DNA of 64,000 nt, taken from NCBI RefSeq assembly GCF_030547005.1, contig NZ_JAUOPN010000003.1:124001-188000 (forward strand), read 5' to 3'. The stretch is from Maribacter sp. 1_MG-2023 (GTDB lineage: Bacteria > Bacteroidota > Bacteroidia > Flavobacteriales > Flavobacteriaceae). Under the pieces are notes generated by a model. It was not told the DNA's origin. It saw only the letters and a list, made by a program, of their open reading frames with translations, and made no database searches. The translations under genes were made by a program, and so were the position numbers. This document shows, piece after piece, positions 43,776-53,469 of the stretch; the first letter of the stretch is position 1, and every line of letters begins with the position of its first letter.

Positions 43776-45092
43776 ATGAGCACGAAAACTATTCCGTATG
43801 TGCCTTATAAGGTTAAGGATATATCCCTTGCTGATTGGGGAAGAAAAGAAATCGAATTAGCAGAAGCTGAAATGCCAGGTTTAATGGCACTAAGAGAAGA
43901 ATATAAAGATGAGCAGCCTTTAAAGGGAGCTCGTATTGCAGGTTGTCTTCATATGACGATACAAACTGCTGTACTTATTGAAACATTGACCGCTCTTGGC
44001 GCAGATGTTACTTGGAGCTCATGTAATATATTTTCTACTCAAGATCAAGCCGCTGCAGCTATTGCAGCAACAGGCGTACCTGTTTATGCTTGGAAAGGTA
44101 TGAATGAAGAGGAGTTTGATTGGTGTATTGAACAAACATTATTTTTTGGTGAAGACAGAAAACCATTGAACATGATCTTAGATGATGGTGGTGATCTTAC
44201 CAATATGGTATTGGATAAGTACCCAGAAATGGCTGGCGAAATCAAAGGTCTTTCTGAAGAAACTACCACAGGTGTTCACCGTTTATATGAGCGTGTAAAG
44301 AAAGGAACTTTACCAATGCCAGCTATTAACGTTAACGATTCAGTTACTAAATCGAAATTCGACAACAAATACGGATGTCGCGAAAGTGCCGTAGATGCTA
44401 TTCGTAGAGCTACAGATACAATGCTTGCCGGTAAAAAAATTGTTGTTGCTGGTTACGGTGATGTTGGTAAAGGTACTGCAGCTTCTTTTAAAGGTGCAGG
44501 TTCTATAGTTACTGTTACTGAAATTGATCCAATTTGTGCATTACAAGCTTGCATGGACGGATTTGAAGTAAAGAAATTAGAAACTGTTATTGGTAAAGCT
44601 GATATTGTTATTACCACTACTGGAAACAAAGATATCATCAGAGCAGAACATTTTGAAGCGCTGAAGGATAAAGCTATAGTTTGTAACATTGGTCATTTTG
44701 ATAATGAAATTGACATGGCATGGTTGAACAAAAACCATGGTAGCACTAAAGATGAAATTAAACCACAAGTAGATAAATATACTATTAATGGTAAAGATTT
44801 AATCATTTTGGCTGAAGGTAGATTAGTAAACTTAGGTTGTGCAACAGGACACCCTAGTTTTGTAATGAGTAATTCATTTACCAACCAAACATTAGCTCAA
44901 ATCGAGCTTTGGAAAAATAGTGCTAATTATGAGAATGATGTTTATATGTTACCTAAGCATTTAGATGAGAAGGTTGCAAAACTTCACTTATCTCGTTTAG
45001 GAGCTGAGCTAACAGAGTTGAAAGATTACCAAGCCGATTATATCGGTGTTACTGTTGAAGGTCCTTTCAAACCTGAATACTACAGATACTAA
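43776..45092 (+). CDS. ahcY: Adenosylhomocysteinase
   Basis: Hydrolyses S-adenosylhomocysteine to adenosine and homocysteine, relieving product inhibition of methyltransferases. It has 438 residues. Hallmarks: [17 protein letters not shown] near residue 55, the NAD-binding GYGDVGKG (about 225-232), [12 protein letters not shown] and the C-terminal [10 protein letters not shown]. It is monocistronic with a strong terminator. Confidence 0.97.
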   Translation: MSTKTIPYVPYKVKDISLADWGRKEIELAEAEMPGLMALREEYKDEQPLKGARIAGCLHMTIQTAVLIETLTALGADVTWSSCNIFSTQDQAAAAIAATGVPVYAWKGMNEEEFDWCIEQTLFFGEDRKPLNMILDDGGDLTNMVLDKYPEMAGEIKGLSEETTTGVHRLYERVKKGTLPMPAINVNDSVTKSKFDNKYGCRESAVDAIRRATDTMLAGKKIVVAGYGDVGKGTAASFKGAGSIVTVTEIDPICALQACMDGFEVKKLETVIGKADIVITTTGNKDIIRAEHFEALKDKAIVCNIGHFDNEIDMAWLNKNHGSTKDEIKPQVDKYTINGKDLIILAEGRLVNLGCATGHPSFVMSNSFTNQTLAQIELWKNSANYENDVYMLPKHLDEKVAKLHLSRLGAELTELKDYQADYIGVTVEGPFKPEYYRY

Positions 45093-45111
45093 AACATTAG
45101 TTTTAGAAACT

Positions 45112-45146
45112 AAAAAGGTCCTGATTTTCATCAGGACCTTTTTTTT
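45112..45146 (+). terminator. Terminator of ahcY
   Basis: Stem AAGGTCCTGA / TCAGGACCTT with a TTTTCA-type loop, followed by eight T; the symmetric A-tract may also serve the convergent DUF3332 remnant. Confidence 0.9.
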
Positions 45147-45165
45147 GCTTTATACTTTCTTCAGA

Positions 45166-45669
45166 TTAGTTATTTTCTGCCAACATACCCTCTAAATAAT
45201 AACAATCTGTTTGCTCTTTAATTTGAGCTAAACCTTCTTCTTTAGCGCTTAACTGATTAATTTCAACCTCTTTTCCGTTTGGCATATAAACGATATAAAA
45301 TCCTTCTTCAAAAGATGATAATTTAATTATCTCTCCATTAGGTCTTACGGCGTTCCAAGATTTTTCACTTGGCTTATAAACTAAATCAATTTTCTTCCCT
45401 TTTTTAGGTCCGTCAACTACGGTTACCTGCATTCTGTTCTTAGTAGCCGTCATTTCAAAAGTGTTACCGTCTCTTTCTACCATTTGAGTCTCTGACCCCC
45501 CTTCTTCCATTGCAATTGGGTTAGACCCACCCCAAAATTCGATTACGTTAAATATAATAGCATCTCCAATAAAGAATAAACCATATACCGGAATTATATT
45601 CAAGCGCTAAAAGAACCTAGAAAATAATAACGTACTCGTCATTGCAACACAGATAATTTATTTTTTCAT
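45166..45669 (-). pseudogene. Decayed DUF3332 lipoprotein gene
   Basis: The C-terminal 145 codons (from a TTG at 45603) encode a DUF3332 domain: NIIPVYGLFFIGDAIIFNVIEFWGGSNPIAM and on. Members normally begin with a lipoprotein signal, a Cys-containing GSF segment and about 25 more residues. Here the same frame continues upstream as ATG AAA AAA TAA (stop at codon 4), then a recognisable signal-like stretch IICVAMTSTLLFS, a broken lipobox, a second stop (TAG, 45609-45607) and a jump directly to NIIPVYG. A remnant of GSFSA exists in another frame. This indicates point mutation plus internal deletion. A truncated protein from TTG 45603 could still be made, but without an export signal. Confidence 0.65.
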
Positions 45670-45900
45670 ACTTAATTTATTTTTGATTAGTTGATGAATT
45701 TATAAATTAACCCTTTATAATAGTAGCCTTATGAATAATCTTATTAACTTAATAAATACAGAAAGTTAACTCTAATAACAGATGGACAAATAAATTACAA
45801 TACCCATCAAATCAAAACCTGAACAAGAAGCTTCTCCTTTTTAAAAAGACACTTTAGATTCCTTTATTTAGTACGATATTGCAACCTCAATCCATATTTC

Positions 45901-47004
45901 ATGATAATTTTACTTACCGGTGCTACAGGAACTTTAGGTTCTCAAGTTTTATTCTCTCTTATAGAAGAACGATTTTCCAGTATAGAAAAATTGTATCTAC
46001 TTGTTCGTGAAAAGAAAACAGTTTCTCCAGAGAAGCGCATTTCTAATATGCTTGAAAGTGATTTTGCACCTAGTTTTATTAAAGATAACCTTAAGGGTAT
46101 TCTAGCCAAAATAGTGGTCATCGCCGCTAAAGACATATTAAAACCAGAACAGTTCTTAAGCGGTAAAAAAATCAGTAATTTTATACATTTAGCAGGTTTT
46201 GTAAATCTATCCACACGACCAGAAGCTAAAACTGAAATCTTTAAAGAGAATTTTGAATTCACCAAATCTATCTTTGAAACATACTCTCCAGTTATAGATA
46301 AGTTTACTTACATAAGCACCGCTTTTTCAGCTGGTGATATTGGCGGACTCATTCCTAACGATTATTTACGAATGGAACCCAAAAGCCACAGAAACCATTA
46401 CGAGGCGTCTAAGTTTGCTTCAGAGCAATTTTTAACCCAGGCTGGAGCAGCTCTAAACATACCTGTACAAATCTTAAGACCTAGCGTTTTAGGCGGAAAT
46501 ATAAGCAACAAGCCTAGTTTCTTTATTTCTAAGTACATGGTCTTTTACCTATTCGCTAAATTCTTTCATAATACTACAACAAGAGATGAAATTAGAATTA
46601 CCGCCAATTCAAATAGTGGTTTAAACATTATCCCAACAGATTATGCGGCCAAAGTCATTGTAAAAGTATTTGATACAACTATCAAACAATTGAATATAGT
46701 ACACTCTAAAACAACACATGTTACCAGAGGTGTTTCTAGAATCTTAGAAACTGTAGATTTTGAAAACTTTAAGCTTACGCCACATATGATAAGTGCCGCA
46801 ACTGGTTTTGAGTCTAAACTGGAAAAATTTTACTATGATACTATTGGTGTTCATATCACCCCTTACCTAACCTCTAAGCCATGTGAGTGGGACACGACCG
46901 AGCTAGAGAAAATTTTACCCATACCTAAATATAATTTAGAGGAGTATCTAGGAAGCACTATAACCTTTGCTAAAGCAAACGGATTTAGAAATCAAAAATG
47001 GTAG
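45901..47004 (+). CDS. NAD(P)-dependent SDR, fatty-acyl/thioester reductase-like
   Basis: Extended short-chain dehydrogenase of 367 residues (NAD_binding_4, male-sterility type). The N-terminal nucleotide motif TGATGTLGS is at residues 6-14 and the catalytic Tyr-x3-Lys YEASK near 167-171. This domain is shared by fatty-acyl-CoA reductases and by reductase domains that release thioesters from carrier proteins; here it stands alone without a carrier domain. The substrate is unknown. The 231 bases upstream of the gene hold nothing else I can identify. Confidence 0.78.
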   Translation: MIILLTGATGTLGSQVLFSLIEERFSSIEKLYLLVREKKTVSPEKRISNMLESDFAPSFIKDNLKGILAKIVVIAAKDILKPEQFLSGKKISNFIHLAGFVNLSTRPEAKTEIFKENFEFTKSIFETYSPVIDKFTYISTAFSAGDIGGLIPNDYLRMEPKSHRNHYEASKFASEQFLTQAGAALNIPVQILRPSVLGGNISNKPSFFISKYMVFYLFAKFFHNTTTRDEIRITANSNSGLNIIPTDYAAKVIVKVFDTTIKQLNIVHSKTTHVTRGVSRILETVDFENFKLTPHMISAATGFESKLEKFYYDTIGVHITPYLTSKPCEWDTTELEKILPIPKYNLEEYLGSTITFAKANGFRNQKW

Positions 47005-47142
47005 TTGTATTAGGTAGTTTTCTAGCTGCCAATGAAGTTAAATTCTCCTTTAAAAAACATTTATTACATTGTTTACAAAAAGAATATAAGCCCATAAAAA
47101 CTATATTAAGTTTTATCTTTATTCTAATAAAAATAAAAAATC

Positions 47143-47664
47143 ATGATAATTTTTGTTGATATGGACGAGGTCAAAGCAGACACTTATGGAGCCCATATAG
47201 AAATTTATAATAAAGAGTTTAATGGGGTGCTTTCAAAAGAATTTTGTGCAGGAACCGATGTTTGGAAAATGGTGCCAGAAGCTCATCAAGATAGTGTTCG
47301 TAAACATGCCACTAGAAGAGGATTTTTTAGAAATTTAAAACCTATTGCAGGTAGTCAAGAAATTTTGTCTCAACTCGCAGACAGACATGAAGTCTACATC
47401 GCATCTACCACCATGCAATTTCCTAACTCTTTAGAAGAAAAAAGCGAATGGCTAGATGAACACTTTCCTTTTCTACCTTGGCAAAACCGTATTCTATGTG
47501 GTCACAAACATATTCTTAAAGGAGATATTTTGATAGACGACCGCAGTTTTAATTTAGAGAAGTTTGACGGCAGAAGTTTACAGTTTACCTCACCTCACAA
47601 TATAAATACCGAAGGTTTTGAACGTGTTAATACATGGTTTGAGATTGGGGAGAAATTATTGTAA
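47143..47664 (+). CDS. 5'(3')-deoxyribonucleotidase-type HAD phosphatase
   Basis: HAD-superfamily phosphatase of 173 residues similar to NT5C deoxyribonucleotidases, which dephosphorylate (deoxy)nucleoside monophosphates. Motif I is DMDEV (Asp6 nucleophile, Asp8), motif II the STT in VYIASTTMQFP, and motif III/IV LIDDRSFN. It is convergent with the phytase gene, overlapping it by 9 bases at the stops. Confidence 0.88.
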   Translation: MIIFVDMDEVKADTYGAHIEIYNKEFNGVLSKEFCAGTDVWKMVPEAHQDSVRKHATRRGFFRNLKPIAGSQEILSQLADRHEVYIASTTMQFPNSLEEKSEWLDEHFPFLPWQNRILCGHKHILKGDILIDDRSFNLEKFDGRSLQFTSPHNINTEGFERVNTWFEIGEKLL

Positions 47665-48669
47665 TCCCAATTTCGCTAAATCATAAAAGTAAAAGTTCTT
47701 TTCGTCGTTCATCGCGACGAAAAGTCCATTTTTAAATGTATCATTCAAAGGCATCGTTACAGCCTCACAACCATCTGTTTCGGTGGTAGAGAGATTTACA
47801 GCTGTAATATAGGTATTGGTTTCTCTATCAAAAATATTAAACTCACCCTTCTGCTGATTCGATACTATTAAATAACCGTGCCCATCAGCATAACTTGCAA
47901 TGGCTATACCTTCAATATCTTCATCAAAGTACTTACCTCCAAAACAAGAAATCTCTTCATTTCCCATACTGGGTTCTGCATAGTATTTTTTTATGCAGAC
48001 ACCTTCATCAGAGAAATAAACAAACCCATTTTCATCATCAATAGCAATAGCCTCAATTTCTTTTACTCCGCTAAATTTTCCAAATTTTCGAACATAGCTA
48101 GAGGTTATACCTAAACTATCAGCATTTAGAGCATACTGGTACAGATAACCATCTACAGGACCGGTTTTTCTACCTACAATAGCATATATCTTTGCATCTT
48201 TAGGAGACTTAAATAAGCTAATCCCCATTGGCAATCTATTTTCTTCTAATTCTTCATCTTCAAAAACCTTAAAACCACCACCATCTAAAGGCTCCATATC
48301 TGGCACTGAAAACATTCTTATCTGTTGTTTTTCGCGTTCTGTAAAGACCAAAATATCGATTAATGTAGAATCGTTCAGCTGAAACCCATATTCTACATCT
48401 ACATTATTTGGTCGTTGAATATTTCTAATGGTTTTCTCTTCTATAATTTTTCCGTCTAAATCAAAAGCATAAACAGCCCCATTGGTTTTCTTATCCGTAC
48501 CGAAAACAATACTCTCTTCAGCATTTTTAGGATTTACCCAAATTGCAGGATCATCTGTATCGTTTAAGGTAAATTCAGTAATTACGTCTGGCGTTATTTT
48601 AGGTAGCTTACTCTGATTGCAAGAGATAAGAACAGCGACCAATAATAATATATAGGATACTTTTTTCAT
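47656..48669 (-). CDS. Beta-propeller phytase lipoprotein
   Basis: Secreted 3-phytase (BPP family) that removes phosphate from phytate with Ca2+, 337 residues. The signal peptide ends at a lipobox (LLVAVLISC, Cys at about 17), so it is anchored to an envelope membrane. Family blocks: DDPAIWVNP, FGTDKKTNGAVYAFD, RPNNVDVEYGF and SDEGVCIKKY. It lies 26 bases downstream of a large TonB-dependent receptor on the same strand; together they look like a phytate/phosphate acquisition pair. Confidence 0.92.
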   Translation of the reverse strand: MKKVSYILLLVAVLISCNQSKLPKITPDVITEFTLNDTDDPAIWVNPKNAEESIVFGTDKKTNGAVYAFDLDGKIIEEKTIRNIQRPNNVDVEYGFQLNDSTLIDILVFTEREKQQIRMFSVPDMEPLDGGGFKVFEDEELEENRLPMGISLFKSPKDAKIYAIVGRKTGPVDGYLYQYALNADSLGITSSYVRKFGKFSGVKEIEAIAIDDENGFVYFSDEGVCIKKYYAEPSMGNEEISCFGGKYFDEDIEGIAIASYADGHGYLIVSNQQKGEFNIFDRETNTYITAVNLSTTETDGCEAVTMPLNDTFKNGLFVAMNDEKNFYFYDLAKLGLQ

Positions 48670-48695
48670 TGTATAATTGCAAATTATGTGTCAGA

Positions 48696-51578
48696 TTATT
48701 TTTTAAATAGATCGTATTTAAGACCAAGCGTAAAACGTTGACCGTAGAATTCTATTTGTTGCGTACGCTCTTTTACATCTTGAAAATAACGTAAAGGTTG
48801 GTTGGTGATATTATTTAAACCTGCATACAAACTTAAGTTCTGGTTAAATTGAAAAGTAGCATTAAGATCTAAAAATAACTGCGTATCATAATACCTATCC
48901 TCAAAATCATTTCCTCCAATTTCATCTACATAACTATCTGAAAAATTAGCGGATAATCGTGCACTGAATTTTTTATCGGCGTAGCCCAAAGAAGCATTGA
49001 AAAGGTTTGGCGTTGTATTGGGCAGATCTATATCATCTCGCTCATCACCATCTTCATTACGAATACCTTCTGCAGAAGACGATATATAAGTATAATTAAG
49101 ATACAAACTAAAGTTTCTAGCAAAGCCCGGTAGAAAATCTAGCTGTCTTTGAAAAGCCAGTTCCATACCAAAAATAGTAGCACTATCTCCATTTAGAGGT
49201 TGAAAAACATCATAACCTTCGGTACCTGCGCCTAAACTATCGTCTGGGGCCTCAAAAATAAAGGTGTAAATAAAATCATCAATATTTTTATAAAATACAC
49301 CTCCGGAAATTAAACCTACACTTTGAAAATAGTGTTCTGCCATCAAATCAAAATTCATCGATGTCGTAGGATTCAAATCTGCATTACCTAAAACCAATTC
49401 ATTGTCTTCATTAATGACCTCTGCCCGTGGAATAAGATCTTCATAGTTTGGTCTGGCCAAGGTATTTGTCCATGCAAAACGGAGTATGGTATTATTAGAA
49501 ATATCGTATTTCAAGTGCACACCCGGCAGTACATTCGTATATGAATTTTCACCGTTTACCTCTTCTACCAAAACTGCCTCCTCTATGCCCGCATCTTCGT
49601 CTTCTTCAACGTAAACAACTCTATTCCCCTTAGATTCTAAACTCGTGTTCTCTACTCTAACACCTGCAAGAACAGTGAATTTGTTAGATAATTTTTGATT
49701 GACCATAACATAACCGGCAAGTACATCTTCGTTCACCGTAAAATTACCGGGTGCAAATTCATCTATGATCAATTCCCCATCTGCAATGTTCAAATCTAAA
49801 GCGCCCAACCATTCTTCACTAGCGAAAGAACCTATTTGATATTGGCTACCCGCCAAGAAATCTGGGTCACTATAATCTTTTACAGGTACATCTGCCAAAG
49901 TTGGAAAGTCATCTTCTAAATCGAACTCATAAAAATCATTATCTCTCACCTTTTCTTTAAAACGCCCTCTAGCTCCAAATTTTACAGTACCGTCCCCTTT
50001 ACCGAAAATATCTGCAGGTATTTCAAAATTCACAAACACATTGATATCTTCTTCATCTGTGTACTGGTTTTCTTCTGTAACCTCACCGTATTCAAAATTA
50101 TTCAATGCAGCATCTGCAGTATTGGCTACCGAATATCTTGGGTATCTAGAATTTAATACATCATTGTTTACAATGTATTCAGACTCAAATTCGGCATAAC
50201 GTTCATTAAGCCTTTCTTCAGAAGCTTTTGCATAAGAGGTCATCCAATCCACTTTTAAATTTCCCCAAAGGTGATTACCGCCCAAACTGTAGTTTTGCAT
50301 ACGTTGGTCTTCTAAACGACGGTTTTTGTTTCTCTTGCTATCAATACCACCTTTTGTTTGCCTTTTAACTTCTACGGGAAATCTTGTAGGTACCCCATTG
50401 GTAATCGTAAAATCGCCTTCTTCGATATCTTCTGCATCTAAAATCTCATGCTCTAAACGAAAACGATTTTCCCTATCGTCTCGCCAATTGTACATCGTCT
50501 TTAAATATACGGTGTTGTTAGCATTGAACTTATAGTCTAAGTTTGCTGAAAAGCTGCGTCTTATACGTTCTACCAAATATTCTCTTTGTTCAAATACATT
50601 TACATACGGATCAACATCTACCTCCTCTAAAATAGCATCGCCCTCGCTATCTTCAACACCTGTATTATATTCAAATTCATCTGTCCATTCTGCTTCAACA
50701 TTGTCAGAACCGAAGTCAGTATCATTGACAGAGGCAGAAATCATCCACCCAAATTTTCCATTTTCACTTCGATCACCCAACAGAAAAGATCCAGTATATA
50801 TCGGCTTATCCGTAATAAAACTGATACCTGAGCCTAAGGTAGCTGAAAGTCTGAAATCTTTTGGAGATGTTCTAGTAATCAAATTAACAGAACCACCAAG
50901 TGCATCGGCATCCATATCTGGTGTAACTGCCTTACTGACCTCTATGGACTGTATCATGTCTGACGGAATCAAATCCATCTGAACGTTTCTATTATCGCCT
51001 TCTGCGGATGGAATTCGACTTCCATTTAAGGTCACGGAATTCAATTGCGGTGAAAGTCCCCTTACAATTATGTTTCTTGCCTCGCCTTGATCTATTTGCA
51101 TAGTGATGCCAGGTATTCTTTTAACGGCATCACCTATATTAACATCAGGAAATTTACCTATTTGATCGGTAGAAACAACATTGGTAATATTTAAATTGGT
51201 CTTTTGCGTGTTCAATGCTTTTGACTGGCCACTTAATCCATAGGCAGATACCTCGACGCCTTCCAATTCCATAGTCTTTGGTTCAACACTTAAATTAACA
51301 CTGATAGTTTCTTCTGCTACTACCGTTATCTCTTGTGATAAATCTGCATAGCCTAAATAAGAGACCTTTATGTTGTAAGTGCCTTCTGGAATACCTACTA
51401 TGGTAAACCTACCGTCAAAATCTGTAATCGCCCCTTTTGAAAGGGAAGGAATCATTGCGTTAGCACCTGGTAAATACAAACCGTTTTCATCTGTTACTGT
51501 ACCTTGAATATTACCTGACTGAGCCAGAAGAATAAATGGAGTAAGAAAGAAAAGGTAAAAAAATACTGAGTTTTTCAT
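48696..51578 (-). CDS. TonB-dependent receptor with CarboxypepD_reg domain, phytase-linked
   Basis: Outer-membrane transporter of 960 residues: signal peptide (to about 19), a CarboxypepD_reg-like domain (about 22-105, GNIQGTVTDENGLYLPGANAMI), the plug (about 125-235, with KRIPGITMQIDQGEARNIIVRGL) and a barrel ending FTLGLKYDLFKK. It belongs to the TonB receptor group whose barrel signature is GVRVENT / RFAWTNTLARPNYEDL. The companion phytase suggests it imports inositol phosphates or another phytate product. The substrate is inferred only from context. Confidence 0.9.
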   Translation of the reverse strand: MKNSVFFYLFFLTPFILLAQSGNIQGTVTDENGLYLPGANAMIPSLSKGAITDFDGRFTIVGIPEGTYNIKVSYLGYADLSQEITVVAEETISVNLSVEPKTMELEGVEVSAYGLSGQSKALNTQKTNLNITNVVSTDQIGKFPDVNIGDAVKRIPGITMQIDQGEARNIIVRGLSPQLNSVTLNGSRIPSAEGDNRNVQMDLIPSDMIQSIEVSKAVTPDMDADALGGSVNLITRTSPKDFRLSATLGSGISFITDKPIYTGSFLLGDRSENGKFGWMISASVNDTDFGSDNVEAEWTDEFEYNTGVEDSEGDAILEEVDVDPYVNVFEQREYLVERIRRSFSANLDYKFNANNTVYLKTMYNWRDDRENRFRLEHEILDAEDIEEGDFTITNGVPTRFPVEVKRQTKGGIDSKRNKNRRLEDQRMQNYSLGGNHLWGNLKVDWMTSYAKASEERLNERYAEFESEYIVNNDVLNSRYPRYSVANTADAALNNFEYGEVTEENQYTDEEDINVFVNFEIPADIFGKGDGTVKFGARGRFKEKVRDNDFYEFDLEDDFPTLADVPVKDYSDPDFLAGSQYQIGSFASEEWLGALDLNIADGELIIDEFAPGNFTVNEDVLAGYVMVNQKLSNKFTVLAGVRVENTSLESKGNRVVYVEEDEDAGIEEAVLVEEVNGENSYTNVLPGVHLKYDISNNTILRFAWTNTLARPNYEDLIPRAEVINEDNELVLGNADLNPTTSMNFDLMAEHYFQSVGLISGGVFYKNIDDFIYTFIFEAPDDSLGAGTEGYDVFQPLNGDSATIFGMELAFQRQLDFLPGFARNFSLYLNYTYISSSAEGIRNEDGDERDDIDLPNTTPNLFNASLGYADKKFSARLSANFSDSYVDEIGGNDFEDRYYDTQLFLDLNATFQFNQNLSLYAGLNNITNQPLRYFQDVKERTQQIEFYGQRFTLGLKYDLFKK

Positions 51579-51712
51579 TTTCTGAGTGGTTGTTGTTATT
51601 TGGCCACAAAGAAATTAGATTGAAGACAGAACTGTGTTGCCTAAATCTTAAGCCTATTTTAAGATTACCCTAATTTTTATCGTTATTTACCTTTGGTTAA
51701 CACTGTAGTAAC

Positions 51713-51745
51713 AAAAAACCCTCTTCATTGCTGAAGAGGGTTTTT
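51713..51745 (-). terminator. Terminator of rplU-rpmA
   Basis: Stem AAAACCCTCTTCA / TGAAGAGGGTTTT with a short loop and a T-tract on both strands, 20 bases past the rpmA stop. Confidence 0.9.
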
Positions 51746-51764
51746 AAAATAATTTGCTTAAAGC

Positions 51765-52025
51765 TTATGCTTCAAAAGGCTCTATGGAAACAAATGATTT
51801 TCCACCAGCTTTTTTAGTAAACTTTACTAAACCATCTACACGTGCGTGTAATGTATGGTCTTTTCCTGCGTAAACATTTTCACCAGGATTGTGTCTTGTC
51901 CCTCTCTGTCTAACAATAATGTTACCAGCGATTGCAGCTTGACCACCATAAATCTTAACTCCTAATCGTTTCGATTCTGATTCTCTACCGTTTTTCGAAC
52001 TACCTACACCTTTCTTATGTGCCAT
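51765..52025 (-). CDS. rpmA: 50S ribosomal protein L27
   Basis: Ribosomal protein of the peptidyl-transferase region, 86 residues. The N-terminus [24 protein letters not shown] is standard, starting without the cleavable leader found in Firmicutes. It is 40 bases downstream of rplU in the same operon and followed by a strong terminator. Confidence 0.98.
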   Translation of the reverse strand: MAHKKGVGSSKNGRESESKRLGVKIYGGQAAIAGNIIVRQRGTRHNPGENVYAGKDHTLHARVDGLVKFTKKAGGKSFVSIEPFEA

Positions 52026-52065
52026 TGTCTAAGGTTTTAAATTTTATTATACTTAATGGTTTCGC

Positions 52066-52731
52066 TTATTTAGCTACACCACCATCTAATTCGTCTTGCC
52101 ATTTTTGTAACTCGTCCCATTTACCATCAGCAGCTAATTGTGCTTGCTTTGGCCAAGTGTCAGTTACGTGATTTCCACGAACGTCAGCAATAATTTCAGA
52201 AATTTTAGCTGCGTCTGTTTTTGCTAATTCAGCAAAAGTAGAAATACCTGCATTGTTTAAGGTCTCAGCGATTTTTGGTCCGATACCTTCAACTTTTTTC
52301 AAGTCATCAGCTTTACCTGTAGCTTTTTTAGCTTTTGGCTTAGCTGCAACTGGTGCTGCTTTTTCTTCAACTTTTTTAGCCTTTGGTTCAGCTTTTTTAG
52401 TTTCAGTTTTTTTAGCTCCTTTAGAAATAATTGACTCGATTACAATCTCTGTAAGAGACTGACGATGTCCATTTTTCTTTCTGTAACCTTTACGTCTTTT
52501 CTTGTGAAAAACGATTACTTTGTCACCTCTTAGGTGTTTAACGACTTTAGCCTCTACTGCGGCTCCGTCTATAGCCGGGGCGCCGATAGTAACGTTCGAT
52601 CCATCAGCTAAAAGAAGAACATTGTCAAAAGTAACTTTCTTTCCTTCTTCAGCTTGTAAACGGTGAACGTACACTTTCTGGTCTTTTGCAACTTTAAACT
52701 GCTGCCCTGCCATCTCTACAATTGCGTACAT
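52066..52731 (-). CDS. rplU: 50S ribosomal protein L21 with C-terminal helix-hairpin-helix extension
   Basis: The first about 103 residues are L21 (MYAIVEMAGQQFKVAKDQKV, HKKRRKGYRKKNGHRQ). The protein continues to 221 residues, about twice the normal length. A Lys/Ala/Glu-rich linker (about 105-145) is followed by a helix-hairpin-helix domain of the DNA-polymerase/SAP-like kind (DDLKKVEGIGPKIAETLNNAG) and a Trp-containing tail. The HhH part probably binds nucleic acid. The frame is continuous with no internal stop, and rpmA follows normally. Confidence 0.95.
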   Translation of the reverse strand: MYAIVEMAGQQFKVAKDQKVYVHRLQAEEGKKVTFDNVLLLADGSNVTIGAPAIDGAAVEAKVVKHLRGDKVIVFHKKRRKGYRKKNGHRQSLTEIVIESIISKGAKKTETKKAEPKAKKVEEKAAPVAAKPKAKKATGKADDLKKVEGIGPKIAETLNNAGISTFAELAKTDAAKISEIIADVRGNHVTDTWPKQAQLAADGKWDELQKWQDELDGGVAK

Positions 52732-52781
52732 ATTGTTAAATGTAATGATTAAACCTGATGGATTTTTTCCATAGGCGGGTG

Positions 52782-52811
52782 CAAATATAGTTGTTAATCA
52801 TGAATTTACAA
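52782..52811 (-). promoter_or_regulatory. Promoter of rplU-rpmA
   Basis: Minus strand TTG (52811-52809), exactly 19 bases, then TATATTTG (52789-52782): a full match to the Bacteroidota promoter TTG-N19-TAnnTTTG. The transcript would start near 52775, leaving a leader of about 44 bases. Confidence 0.7.
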
Positions 52812-52827
52812 GTGTTTTTTATAATTT

Positions 52828-53283
52828 TTACACCCTCTTTAGACTTCTAGTGTTCGAAGTCTTAAATAGTTGCATAAAAGACAGTGTCAACACCAAGCTT
52901 GTCGTTAAACCCATTATCGCAACCACTAAAAATACAATCGCTTCAAAACTACGATAAGTACTGGCCCATTTTGTAGATAGTTCCTCTAAAAAACCTGGTT
53001 GAAGCTCAGTTGAATAGACTGTAAAAAATAGCGTAAATATTAAAGTTGCTACGCCACCTGTTATCAAACCCGCCATAAATCCGCCAGCATATGTAAAATC
53101 ATTAGCCTTTTTTAATTTGTAATATTTAATGGATTCGTAAATGGCAAAGCCTGTAATTACTGCATTAAAAAGACTATAAAATACATTTACATGTAGCCCA
53201 AGTAATGACAAGATTAAAAAATAAGCAATCAAAGAGCCGCTAGCAGCGACGCCAAATCTTATTGGTAGAGCATAGTTATTCAT
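52828..53283 (-). CDS. DUF4199 membrane protein
   Basis: Four-helix inner-membrane protein of 151 residues from the ATG at 53283 (MNNYALPIRFG). The DUF4199 core YAGGFMAGLITGGVATLIF lies near residue 71-90. Function unknown; these proteins are common in Bacteroidota. An upstream in-frame start at 53334 would add 17 basic residues. It is upstream of rplU on the same strand but is separated by rplU's own promoter. Confidence 0.82.
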   Translation of the reverse strand: MNNYALPIRFGVAASGSLIAYFLILSLLGLHVNVFYSLFNAVITGFAIYESIKYYKLKKANDFTYAGGFMAGLITGGVATLIFTLFFTVYSTELQPGFLEELSTKWASTYRSFEAIVFLVVAIMGLTTSLVLTLSFMQLFKTSNTRSLKRV

Positions 53284-53469
53284 AATAAAAGTGTTTTTTT
53301 TGTTTAGACTTTTAAGATAAACAATAAACAACAATTAATTGAATTTAATCTGTTAAAGAATACTTATATTGAAGATTGTTCTTACAAAAAATTATTTTTT
53401 ATGTAACATCTTTGTAAAATTACATACTAACTAAACAGAACATTAAACACTAACCTAAAATAGTTTTAT

